Of a DNA stretch of 64,000 nt, positions 45,500 through 53,633 are shown one piece after another (the stretch's first letter is position 1; each line of letters begins with the position of its first letter). The DNA comes from Sphingomonas sp. ATCC 31555. Its GTDB lineage: Bacteria; Pseudomonadota; Alphaproteobacteria; Sphingomonadales; Sphingomonadaceae. The notes under the pieces were generated by a model. That model was given only the letters and a program-made list of their open reading frames with translations. It searched no databases and was not told where the DNA came from. The DNA is taken from contig NZ_ALBQ01000023.1 of the NCBI RefSeq assembly GCF_000282895.1, positions 1-64,000 on the forward strand, read 5' to 3'. Made by a program: the position numbers and the translations under genes.

Positions 45500-46387
45500 A
45501 TGCGCGCTTTGTTGTTTGCCGTCCCCTTGTTGCTCGCTAATGCTGATGATCCGACGATCCCGTCGGCAATCAAGGCGATGCTCGATGCGGCAATGAGCAC
45601 GGGCAACGAAGCCGATGTCTCGGTGATCGTCAAATATGCCCGCGTGGCGGATCCGGCGAGCGCACCGCTCGTAGCCCGCATCGCCAACGAATGGCGGGGC
45701 AAGCGCCGCGAAGTCGCTCAGCAGGCGCTGCGTGAGGCCACGTTCCTCGATCTCGTCAAGGGTCATGTCGAACTCGGCGGCTATGTGACCACCGGCAATT
45801 CCCAAAATATCGGGGTCACCGCTGTCGCCGAGGTCAAGCGCGAAGGGATCGAATGGCGCCACAAGGTGCGCGCGCAAGCCGATTACCAGGAAAGCTTGGG
45901 CTTCACCACGCGCGAACGCTATGTCTTCGCCTATGAGCCAAATTGGAAGTTCGACAGCCGCGCCTATCTGTACGGCGCGGCGCAGTATGAAAGCGATCGC
46001 TTCTCCGGCTTCAGCGATCGTGTGTCGATCTCGAGCGGCGCCGGCTATTCGGCGGTGAAGACTTCCGCGATCAAACTCGATGTCGAACTCGGCCCCGCCT
46101 ATCGTTACACGCGGTTCATCGGCGCGCCGACGGAAAATAACATCGCCGCGCGCGGGTCACTCGATTTCGCATGGCGGCTGTCGCGCGGCATGTCGGTTAC
46201 CCAGACGGCATCGGCCTATCTGGAAAAGGACAACAGCACCGTCTCTACCAAATCGGCGCTGCTCGCGCGGCTGATCGGGCCACTTTCCGCGCAGTTCAGC
46301 TACACCGTCCAATATGAAAGCGCACCACCGCTTGGGCGGCTGAGTACCGACACGACAAGTCGGGCGGCGCTCGTCGTCGACTTCTGA
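45500..46387 (+). CDS. DUF481 outer-membrane protein
   Basis: Predicted outer-membrane beta-barrel protein (295 residues). Start at ATG 45500 (MRALLFAVPLLLANADD), giving a signal peptide, rather than 45458. A helical N-terminal part is followed by the DUF481 domain with alternating aromatic strands and a final Phe (VVDF), as in outer-membrane barrels. Upstream is a 165-nt gap shared with divergent SDR. Confidence 0.85.
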   Translation: MRALLFAVPLLLANADDPTIPSAIKAMLDAAMSTGNEADVSVIVKYARVADPASAPLVARIANEWRGKRREVAQQALREATFLDLVKGHVELGGYVTTGNSQNIGVTAVAEVKREGIEWRHKVRAQADYQESLGFTTRERYVFAYEPNWKFDSRAYLYGAAQYESDRFSGFSDRVSISSGAGYSAVKTSAIKLDVELGPAYRYTRFIGAPTENNIAARGSLDFAWRLSRGMSVTQTASAYLEKDNSTVSTKSALLARLIGPLSAQFSYTVQYESAPPLGRLSTDTTSRAALVVDF

Positions 46388-46398
46388 TTGCGGGATAC

Positions 46399-46420
46399 CG
46401 GGGGGGTGTTCAGCCCCCCG
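46399..46420 (+). terminator. G/C-run hairpin after the DUF481 gene
   Basis: CGGGGGG pairs with CCCCCCG around a TGTTCA loop, 12 nt after the DUF481 stop and just before the M20 hydrolase gene. There is no T-run; it may separate the two units. Confidence 0.45.
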
Positions 46421-46442
46421 CTTCCGGGCTACCACCGACGCC

Positions 46443-47651
46443 ATGCATGAGCTTTCCGCAACCGAACGGGCGGCCATTGAGAGGGCGCAGGCAGCTCCGA
46501 TGCTCGCCAGAACCGAGGCATGGGCCGCCATTAACAGCGGCACCCGCAATCTTCCCGGGCTCAAGGCCATGGCCGCCGCGCTGGCGGATGCCTTTTCCGC
46601 GCTGCCCGGCGCGCTGGCGCTGTTGCCAGCCGACCCGGTGGACACCGTGAACGCCGACGGCAGCGTGCAGTCGCTTGACCATGGCGACCATCTTCAGCTG
46701 GTCGTGCGTCCAGAGGCCCCGGTGCAACTGCTGTTCACCGGCCACATGGATACCGTGTTTGGCATCGACCACCCCTTCCAGCACGGCCGTTGGCAGGCCG
46801 ACGGCACCCTCAACGCTCCCGGCGCCGCCGACATGAAGGGTGGCCTCTCGCTGCTGCTCGCGGCCCTGGAAAGCATCGAGCGGAGCCCGCCCGCCGCCCG
46901 GCTGGGCTACACCGTTGTCATCAATTCGGACGAGGAAACCGGCTCGCTTTCTTCGCGACGCCTGATCGCCGAAGCCGCGCGTGGCAAAGTCGCGGCTCTC
47001 ACTTACGAGCCGGCTTTGCCCGACGGCACGTTGGCCGGCGCGCGCGGCGGCACGGGTAACTTCTCGCTCGTCGTGCGCGGGCGCAGCGCCCATGCAGGCC
47101 GCAATCCGGAGGACGGCCGCAACGCGATCGTCGCCGCCGCGGCGCTCGCATTGCACCTCTCGGAGGCGGGTAGGCCCGGTCTCGCGGTCAATCCTGCCCG
47201 GATCGACGGCGGCGGGCCGAACAATGTGGTGCCTGATCTCGCAATCCTGCGCGTCAATTTCCGTCCCGGCGACGCGTCTGCGATCGCCCGCGCACACGCC
47301 GCGCTGGACGACGCGATCGCCGCCGTCACCGCTGCGCACGGTGTTACGATCCAACTGCATGGCAGCTTCAACCGGCCGCCGAAGCCGATCGATGCAGGCG
47401 CGGACCGGCTGTTTGCCTTGGTCCGACAGGCGGGTGCCGATCTTGGGATCCCGGTGGCGTGGAAGACCACCGGCGGCGTCTGCGATGGCAACAACATCGC
47501 CGCCTGCGGCGTGCCGGTGGTGGATACCATGGGAGTGCGCGGCGGCGCGATCCACTCGGGCGACGAATTTCTGATCCCCGAAAGCCTGGCGGAGCGCGCC
47601 GCGCTGTCCGCCCTCACGATCCTGCGTCTTGTTGAACGGGGCCATCCATGA
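46443..47651 (+). CDS. M20-family metallohydrolase of the ast cluster
   Basis: Cytoplasmic dinuclear zinc hydrolase (402 residues) of the M20 family (DapE, ArgE, carboxypeptidase G2 relatives). Metal and catalytic residues are intact: GHMDTVFG, ADMKGG, DEETGS, YEPALPDGT and a C-terminal HSGDEF. The lid domain lies between. Its stop overlaps astA by 4 nt. Because astE is not seen and M20 enzymes include N-succinyl amidases, a plausible role is release of succinate from succinylglutamate or another succinylated intermediate (inference). Confidence 0.85.
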   Translation: MHELSATERAAIERAQAAPMLARTEAWAAINSGTRNLPGLKAMAAALADAFSALPGALALLPADPVDTVNADGSVQSLDHGDHLQLVVRPEAPVQLLFTGHMDTVFGIDHPFQHGRWQADGTLNAPGAADMKGGLSLLLAALESIERSPPAARLGYTVVINSDEETGSLSSRRLIAEAARGKVAALTYEPALPDGTLAGARGGTGNFSLVVRGRSAHAGRNPEDGRNAIVAAAALALHLSEAGRPGLAVNPARIDGGGPNNVVPDLAILRVNFRPGDASAIARAHAALDDAIAAVTAAHGVTIQLHGSFNRPPKPIDAGADRLFALVRQAGADLGIPVAWKTTGGVCDGNNIAACGVPVVDTMGVRGGAIHSGDEFLIPESLAERAALSALTILRLVERGHP

Positions 47652-48658
47652 CCTTTCGCATTCGCGTCGCCCGCGATGAAGATCTTCAACATTTGTATGA
47701 AATGGCAAAGCTAACTGGCGGTGGTTTCACAAATTTACCACCTGACAAGCCCGCCCTGCGCGCCAAGCTCGAACGCAGCCATGCGGCACTGGCGCGCGCC
47801 GACGATACCGATGCCGACGATCTGTTCGTGCTCATTCTCGAGAATGTCGAGACAAGCGAGGTGCGGGGCACCTGCCAGATCTTCACCCGCGTGGGCCAGC
47901 ATTGGCCGTTCTACAGCTATCGCATCGGCACCGTCACCAAGCACAGCCAGGAACTGAAGCGTACCTTCCGCGCGGAAATCCTCAGCCTAGTCAACGATCT
48001 GGAGGGCTGCACCGAAGTGGGCGGGCTGTTCCTGCACCCTGGCGAGCGCGCCGGCGGGCTGGGGCTGCTACTCGCCCGCAGCCGCTACCTGTTCATCGCC
48101 CAACACCGCGCGCGTTTCGCCGATCGCATCCTCGCCGAGTTGCGCGGCGTGATCGACGAGGCGGGCGGTTCGCCCTTCTGGGACGGTGTGGCCGGCCGCT
48201 TCTTCGGAATGAATTTCCAGCAGGCAGACGAATTCAACGCGACGCACGGCAACCAGTTCATCGCCGACCTGATGCCCAAACACCCCGTCTACACGGCGAT
48301 GCTACCGGAAAGCGCACGATCGGTGATCGGCCTGCCGCACCCCTCGGGTCGTGCCGCGATGAGAATGCTTGAAAATGAGGGGTTTGCTTTCGAGAACTAT
48401 GTCGACATCTTCGATGGCGGCCCCACTATGACGGCGCGCACCGATCAGGTGAGGACCATCCGAGACGCCCGCCGCGCTACCATCGTCGCGCTCGGTTCCG
48501 ATGGCGAACCGGCGCTGGCAGCGACGGGTCGGCTGGCCGACTTTCACGCCGCGCTGGCGCAGGTGCGCGAAGTCGAGGGCGGGGTGACGATCGATGCTAC
48601 CGCCGCGGGCGCGCTCGCCGTCGGGCCTGGCGACAGCATCTTGTGGATCGAGCGCTGA
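47648..48658 (+). CDS. astA: arginine N-succinyltransferase
   Basis: First enzyme of the arginine succinyltransferase (AST) pathway, transferring succinyl from succinyl-CoA to arginine. The 336-residue protein has the AstA features FRIRVARDEDLQHLYEMA near the N-terminus, KLTGGGFTNLP, GTCQIF, TEVGGLFLHPGER and SPFWDGVAGRFFGM. It is flanked by the M20 hydrolase (ATGA overlap) and astB (TGATG overlap), so the three are translationally coupled. Confidence 0.95.
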   Translation: MTFRIRVARDEDLQHLYEMAKLTGGGFTNLPPDKPALRAKLERSHAALARADDTDADDLFVLILENVETSEVRGTCQIFTRVGQHWPFYSYRIGTVTKHSQELKRTFRAEILSLVNDLEGCTEVGGLFLHPGERAGGLGLLLARSRYLFIAQHRARFADRILAELRGVIDEAGGSPFWDGVAGRFFGMNFQQADEFNATHGNQFIADLMPKHPVYTAMLPESARSVIGLPHPSGRAAMRMLENEGFAFENYVDIFDGGPTMTARTDQVRTIRDARRATIVALGSDGEPALAATGRLADFHAALAQVREVEGGVTIDATAAGALAVGPGDSILWIER

Positions 48659-49911
48659 TGATCACCGAAATCAACTTCGACGGCATTGTCGGTCCCAGTC
48701 ACAATTATGCGGGGCTCAGCCCGGGCAACCTCGCCGCCACCAGCAATCGCGGGCAGATCTCGCATCCCCGTGCCGCCGCGCTGCAGGGCATCGCCAAGAT
48801 GCGGAAAAACCTGGCGCTAGGGTTGCCACAAGGAATCCTGCTGCCGCATGCCCGTCCCGACCATCGCTGGCTCGCCCAGCTCGGCCTCACCTATTCGCAC
48901 GCGCCGCCGCACAGCCAGGCACAGGCGCTGTCAGCCTCGCCGATGTGGGCAGCCAATGCAGCCACCGTCTCGCCGGCGCCAGACACGGCGGACGGGCGCT
49001 GCCATCTGACGGTCGCCAACCTTGCCACGCTGCCCCATCGTAGCCACGAATGGCCCGAGACGTTGGCCCAGCTTCGCCTCGCCTTCGCCGCGCCCGTCTT
49101 CGCCGTCCACCCACCCGTGCCGCCGCCCTTCGGCGACGAGGGGGCGGCCAATCACATGCGGCTCGCCCCGCGGCACGATGCGCCAGGTGTAGAGGTCTTC
49201 GTCTATGGGATCGCCGGCGGCCCCTTCCCTGCCCGGCAGCATCCCGATGCCAGCGCGGCAATCGCACGACGCCATCTTCTCGATCCCGAACGCACCCTGT
49301 TCGTACAGCAGTCGGAAGAAGCGATTGCGGCGGGAGCCTTTCACAACGATGTGGTTGCCGTCGCAAATGGCCGGGTGCTGTTCGCGCACGAAAGGGCCTT
49401 TGCCGACAAGGATCGCTTCTACACGCGGCTCCGCACCATCCTGCCGGAGGTGGAAATCGTTGAGGTGCCGGAGGCCGCCGTCAGCCTGGCAGATGCGATC
49501 CGCTCCTATCTGTTCAACGCCCAGCTGGTGTCGCTGCCCGGCGGCGCCACGGCGCTGATCGTGCCGAGCGAAGCAAGGGATACGCCTAGCGTCTGGACCT
49601 GGTTGCAGGCGCATGTCGCCGGCAATGGCCCGATCCGCCAGATCGAGGTGGTCGACGTCCGCGAATCCATGGCCAATGGCGGCGGCCCGGCCTGTCTGCG
49701 ACTACGAGTGGTGGCCGATCCTGCGGCGATCGACCCCCGCTTTCTGGTCGATTCCGCTCGCCTCGATCGGATCGCAGCGATTGTCGAGGGCTATTGGCCG
49801 GAGGCGATCGATCCCACCTTGCTTGCCCAGCCTGCGCTGATTGCGCAAATCGAAGCGGCGCGACGGGCGCTGCTGGAAGCGCTGGAAATTGTCGATTTAA
49901 GGGACAGTTGA
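48658..49911 (+). CDS. astB: N-succinylarginine dihydrolase
   Basis: Second AST enzyme, hydrolysing succinylarginine to succinylornithine, ammonia and CO2. The ATG at 48658 overlaps the astA stop (TGATG); a GTG at 48643 is less likely. Family blocks include NFDGIVGPSHNYAGLS, the FHNDVVAVAN region with catalytic His, and MANGGGPACLRLRV with the catalytic Cys. Length 417 is slightly shorter than the E. coli enzyme. astC and astD are not visible in the window. Confidence 0.95.
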   Translation: MITEINFDGIVGPSHNYAGLSPGNLAATSNRGQISHPRAAALQGIAKMRKNLALGLPQGILLPHARPDHRWLAQLGLTYSHAPPHSQAQALSASPMWAANAATVSPAPDTADGRCHLTVANLATLPHRSHEWPETLAQLRLAFAAPVFAVHPPVPPPFGDEGAANHMRLAPRHDAPGVEVFVYGIAGGPFPARQHPDASAAIARRHLLDPERTLFVQQSEEAIAAGAFHNDVVAVANGRVLFAHERAFADKDRFYTRLRTILPEVEIVEVPEAAVSLADAIRSYLFNAQLVSLPGGATALIVPSEARDTPSVWTWLQAHVAGNGPIRQIEVVDVRESMANGGGPACLRLRVVADPAAIDPRFLVDSARLDRIAAIVEGYWPEAIDPTLLAQPALIAQIEAARRALLEALEIVDLRDS

Positions 49912-49963
49912 TCCGCGCGTGCGGCGTTGCCGGTTGCGTGCCGTCTTTGGTACCCCACCGGGC

Positions 49964-50176
49964 ATGTTGCACCGTATAGGCCGCCTATTCATCATCAAAT
50001 CGAAGTTCGAGGCGTTCCTCGTCATCTTCGGCTTGGCGAACGGCGCGGTCGAGCGCGGAACTCATTATTTGGCGGCTTATCCCGGCGCTGCGGGCAAGCT
50101 CCTGTTCGGAGCCTGCGCACTCGCCGTGATGATGGCCGGCGGCCATATTCTCGACAGCCTGGAGCACAGCGCCTGA
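49964..50176 (+). CDS. small membrane protein, unknown function
   Basis: A 70-residue protein with a basic N-terminus (MLHRIGRLFIIKSKFEAF) and one or two hydrophobic segments (FLVIFGLANGAVERG region and KLLFGACALAVMMAGG). The start is chosen at ATG 49964; upstream in-frame starts have no support. It looks like a conserved sphingomonad small membrane protein, though I cannot name a family. It follows astB after 52 nt and precedes a hairpin that terminates the opposite-strand tRNA gene. Confidence 0.6.
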   Translation: MLHRIGRLFIIKSKFEAFLVIFGLANGAVERGTHYLAAYPGAAGKLLFGACALAVMMAGGHILDSLEHSA

Positions 50177-50195
50177 TCGGCGCCAGAAACACAAA

Positions 50196-50223
50196 CCCCC
50201 GCCGAGCGATGCTCTGGCGGGGG
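50196..50223 (-). terminator. terminator of the tRNA-Arg transcript
   Basis: On the minus strand CCCCCGCC pairs with GGCGGGGG, with an inner GAGC / GCTC stem, followed by TTTGTGTTT. It lies just downstream of the tRNA-Arg 3' CCA end and is a good intrinsic terminator. It could also affect the convergent small membrane gene. Confidence 0.75.
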
Positions 50224-50226
50224 TAA

Positions 50227-50303
50227 TGGCGCGCCCGGAACGATTCGAACGTCCGACCCTCAGATTCGTAGTCTGATGCTCTATCCAGCTGAGCTACGGG
50301 CGC
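50227..50303 (-). tRNA. tRNA-Arg(ACG)
   Basis: A full cloverleaf can be drawn: the acceptor stem GCGCCCG / CGGGCGC closes the 77-nt gene. The D arm is GCTCAGCTGGATAGAGC, the anticodon stem is CAGA / TCTG with loop CTACGAA (anticodon ACG), and the T arm contains GTTCGAATC. The discriminator is G and the 3' CCA is encoded. ACG is normally converted to ICG by TadA. A terminator follows downstream. Confidence 0.97.
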
Positions 50304-50386
50304 GTGGTGGAGGCGTGCCTTTATCGACGGTCCGCACGGAGTGCAACCCCGTTGCGCCAAGTTTTCCACGGGCATATGGCAGGGCC

Positions 50387-50884
50387 ATGCGATCGCTTTC
50401 CCTTCTCGCGGCATCCGCGGTGTTCCTTGCCGGCTGCGGACAGTCCGGCACCCGCTACCCCTCGCTGCTGCCGCGGACGTCGGAAAATGCCGGCTTCATC
50501 GAACCCGAACGTCCGGTGCCCGTAGCCGGTGCCGATGCGGAGCTCGATTCGCAGGTCGCCGCGCTGGTGAACACGATCGAGACTGCGGATCGCGACTTCG
50601 CCGCTGCCGCGCGGGATGCGGAGACCAAGGTTGCACGCGCCAAGGGTTCCGCTTCCGGATCCTCTGCCTGGCTTGATGCGCAGGCGGCGCTGAGCGCACT
50701 CGACAGCCTGCATGCCAGGGCGAGCGTGGCGCTGGCGGATCTGGACAAGCTCGCGATCGATCGGGGCGCAGCCGGGATGGTGCCCTATCCGGCGTTGAAT
50801 GCGGCAATCGCACGCGCTGGGGAACGAGTGGCGGCGCAGGAGGCGCAGGCGCAGGCATTGGAAGCCGCAATCAACGGCGGCTAA
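50387..50884 (+). CDS. coiled-coil lipoprotein, unknown function
   Basis: A 165-residue lipoprotein. The signal peptide MRSLSLLAASAVFLAGC has a good lipobox (LAGC, Cys17). The mature part is Ala/Asp/Glu-rich with long helical, probably coiled-coil stretches and no known domain. Its stop overlaps the stop region of the convergent membrane-fused synthase gene by 4 nt. Confidence 0.75.
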   Translation: MRSLSLLAASAVFLAGCGQSGTRYPSLLPRTSENAGFIEPERPVPVAGADAELDSQVAALVNTIETADRDFAAAARDAETKVARAKGSASGSSAWLDAQAALSALDSLHARASVALADLDKLAIDRGAAGMVPYPALNAAIARAGERVAAQEAQAQALEAAINGG

Positions 50885-53091
50885 TCACTCTCCTCCTCGC
50901 GATTGAACATCCGCATTGCGCGCACAAGCGAGGCATAATCGTCACTCCAGCCTGTACGATCTGCCGGCACCGGCAGCGGCCGCCATTCGGGATTTCGCCC
51001 ACGCAGCGCTGCCAGCATCTCCGGATTGCGGCTGAGCGCGATCCAATCGGATATAGCACCCTCCTCCTCGCGTTCCAGCGCGCTGGGCGAATGGACCATC
51101 CGCAGCCCCTGCCAGCCGCTGGCCGATGCCGACGCCGCCACGATCGGCGCAAGGACCAGGAAGCGGTTAGAAATATGAACGAGCAATATCCCGTTCCGCG
51201 CCACCACTCGCCCGTAGCCGGCAAAGGCCTCGCGCGTCAGCAGGTGCATCGGAACGGCATCGGACGAGAAGGCGTCGAGTACCAGGAGGTCCAGGCTCGC
51301 CGGCACACTCTGCGCCAGCCGCAGCCGGGCGTCCCCGATGATGACCGGAGCATCCGGAGTACAGCCGCGCAGGAAGGAGAACCAGCCCGAATCCCGCGCG
51401 ATGCGGACGACCGTCGGGTCGATTTCGAAAAAACGCCAGTCCTGACCGGGCCGTGCATAACAGGCGAGCGTGCCGGTGCCGAGGCCGACCACGCCGATCC
51501 GCGCCTGATCACCGAACAGCAGGGGTGCCGCTTCCAAGGCAGCGCCGACGCCGGACCCGGGCTGGTAATAGGTCGTGGGGTGGAGTGCGCCTGCCCCCTT
51601 CAGCTGGATGCCGTGCAGCGTCGTGCCATGCGCCAGCCGGCGCGCATCCTGCGCATCGCCCACGGTGTAAACGCCGAAATAGCTGCGCGTGCGATTGCCT
51701 CGAAGGGTGGTGTCGATCGCGCTATAGCCACCGAAAAGGAACAGCCCTGCCGCCAGCGCGATCAGATAGGGTCGCCGCGATCCCACCGCCGCGAGGCCTA
51801 GCGCGGCGATCAGTGCGAAGGCCGTCTGCTCCTGCAGCGTTCCCCAGGGTCCGGGCCGCAGCCCCCACAGCACAAGCAGCAGCACGGCCAGGGAGAAGGC
51901 GAGCAGGAATGATCGCTGGTGCCGCCCGCGCCATAAGTCCACCAGCGGGCCGATCAAAGGCTGCTGCGGCACCAGCGCAGCCGCCGCCAGAATCAGCAGT
52001 GGATATTCATAGGTCCAGTCGAACAGCAGCGGGGCGAGCAGCCCCGCGAAGACGCCGCCCAGCATCCCGCCAAATGCCATGGCGAGGTAAAAGCCCGTCA
52101 GCCGATCCGGTGCGGGCCGCAGAGCATAGAGGCGTGCGTGGCAGGCCACCGACACGGCCAGCAGCAGGAGCAAGCCGATGAGCGCGTTCAAATACGCCAG
52201 GTTGTGATTGCCGGCGATCAGCGTCGCCCCGAACATCAGCAGCAGCACCGGCATCAGTTTGCCGGAGAGTTCCTTGATCAGCGGAGAGTCGCGGAAAGCA
52301 ACGGTGAAGCTCAAAAGGTACACGCCCAGCGGCAGCACCCACAGCAAGGGCACCGCCACGATGTCGGTGGTAAGGAAGGTCGTGGTCGCGAGCATCAGGC
52401 CGGATGGAACGAGCGCGAGCAGGATCCATCGCGCGCACAGGCCCAATGCGGGCTTCGGGCTGACATGCCTTCCCGCGGATTCGCCGCCGCCGCGCGGCAG
52501 TTGCAGAGCGCACAGCCCGACGAGCAGCACCAGTACGCCATATCCGCCGCTCCACAACAGCCGCTGGTCGCCCACGCTCAGGAACGGCTCGACCAGCAAG
52601 GGATAGGCGAGCAAACCGACGAAGCTGCCGATGTTGGACGCGGCGTACAGGGCATAGGGGTCTCGCCCATGGGTGGAGAGACTGAACCAGCGCTGGAGCA
52701 GCGGTGCCTGCGCCGACACAGCAAGGAACAGCGGTCCGATCGAGGCGACCAGCAGCCAGGGTACCCACAGGGCCGGCTCGGCATCGGCCGGAAGCGTGAA
52801 TGACGCCAGCCCGATCGGGAGCCAGGCCATGGCCGCTACCAGTAGCGCCAGGTGCACGCCCGCCTGCGTGCGCGGCGACAGGCGGCGGAGCAGATGCGCA
52901 TAGCCATAGCCGCCCAGCAGGAGGCCCTGATAAACGAGCATCGCCGAGTTCCACACCGCAGGCGCCCCGCCCAGCCGCGGCAGTGCCATGCGTGCGATCA
53001 GCGGCTGCACCAGGAACAGCAGGAACGAACTCGTCAGGATCGTGACGACGAATGCGAACGGCACCAGCCGTCCGCTGGCCCGACCGCGCAT
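50881..53091 (-). CDS. membrane-fused spermidine synthase-like protein
   Basis: Long two-part protein (736 residues). The N-terminal 450 or so residues hold about a dozen hydrophobic segments of the fused MFS/spermidine-synthase type. The C-terminal part is a spermidine-synthase-like Rossmann domain (RIGVVGLGTGTLACYA, EIDPTVVRIA, LLVLDAFSSDAVPMHLLT). Start at ATG 53091 (MRGRASGRLVPF); the frame is open upstream but not protein-like. Whether it makes a polyamine or another aminopropylated or methylated product is unknown. It lies 17 nt after the GNAT gene. Confidence 0.82.
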   Translation of the reverse strand: MRGRASGRLVPFAFVVTILTSSFLLFLVQPLIARMALPRLGGAPAVWNSAMLVYQGLLLGGYGYAHLLRRLSPRTQAGVHLALLVAAMAWLPIGLASFTLPADAEPALWVPWLLVASIGPLFLAVSAQAPLLQRWFSLSTHGRDPYALYAASNIGSFVGLLAYPLLVEPFLSVGDQRLLWSGGYGVLVLLVGLCALQLPRGGGESAGRHVSPKPALGLCARWILLALVPSGLMLATTTFLTTDIVAVPLLWVLPLGVYLLSFTVAFRDSPLIKELSGKLMPVLLLMFGATLIAGNHNLAYLNALIGLLLLLAVSVACHARLYALRPAPDRLTGFYLAMAFGGMLGGVFAGLLAPLLFDWTYEYPLLILAAAALVPQQPLIGPLVDLWRGRHQRSFLLAFSLAVLLLVLWGLRPGPWGTLQEQTAFALIAALGLAAVGSRRPYLIALAAGLFLFGGYSAIDTTLRGNRTRSYFGVYTVGDAQDARRLAHGTTLHGIQLKGAGALHPTTYYQPGSGVGAALEAAPLLFGDQARIGVVGLGTGTLACYARPGQDWRFFEIDPTVVRIARDSGWFSFLRGCTPDAPVIIGDARLRLAQSVPASLDLLVLDAFSSDAVPMHLLTREAFAGYGRVVARNGILLVHISNRFLVLAPIVAASASASGWQGLRMVHSPSALEREEEGAISDWIALSRNPEMLAALRGRNPEWRPLPVPADRTGWSDDYASLVRAMRMFNREEESD

Positions 53092-53108
53092 GTCACTGGT
53101 AGCGCCGC

Positions 53109-53633
53109 TCACGGGCGCCGGATCTGATAGCCGACGCTTTCGCGCCAGGTGCTGCCGGTCGGGAAGCCGGGGTGATCGAATTCGGTGAACTGGGTCATCC
53201 CCAGCCGCGCCATCAGCTTGCGGCTGGCAAGATTGGACTGGGCGGTAATCGCGACAATGCGGGCAGCGTCCGTCTTCTGCCATCCCCATGTCAGGCCGGC
53301 GCGCGCCGCTTCCTGCGCAAAGCCCTGCCCCCAACAGCTGCGGACGAACATCCAGCCGATCTCGACCTCGCCTTCGATCGGCGTGCCGGGCGCGCCGGGC
53401 TTGAGCCCGCAAAATCCGGCTAGCAAGCCATCGTCCCGCCGCTCAGCCACCCAGAAGCCCAGGCCGCAACGATCGCGATAGCCCTGGTGCCTGGCGAGCG
53501 CGGCGCGGCTTTGCGCAGGCGTCTTTTCCGGGCCGAGATCGCGCATCACCAGCGGATCGCTCCACATGGCGTGGAGCGCGTCGAAATCGCGCGGGTCCGG
53601 TACGCGCAGCCGGAGCCGCGCCGTTTCGATCAT
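53109..53633 (-). CDS. GNAT-family N-acetyltransferase (RimJ/RimL-like)
   Basis: Acetyl-CoA-dependent N-acetyltransferase, 174 residues, starting MIETARLRLRVPDPRDF at 53633. Family features are the N-terminal TARLRLR strand, EVEIGWMFVRSCWGQGFAQEA (acetyl-CoA loop) and NLASRKLMARLGM. The start overlaps the hemB stop by 4 nt. Substrate unknown; RimL-like members acetylate protein N-termini or small molecules. Confidence 0.88.
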   Translation of the reverse strand: MIETARLRLRVPDPRDFDALHAMWSDPLVMRDLGPEKTPAQSRAALARHQGYRDRCGLGFWVAERRDDGLLAGFCGLKPGAPGTPIEGEVEIGWMFVRSCWGQGFAQEAARAGLTWGWQKTDAARIVAITAQSNLASRKLMARLGMTQFTEFDHPGFPTGSTWRESVGYQIRRP

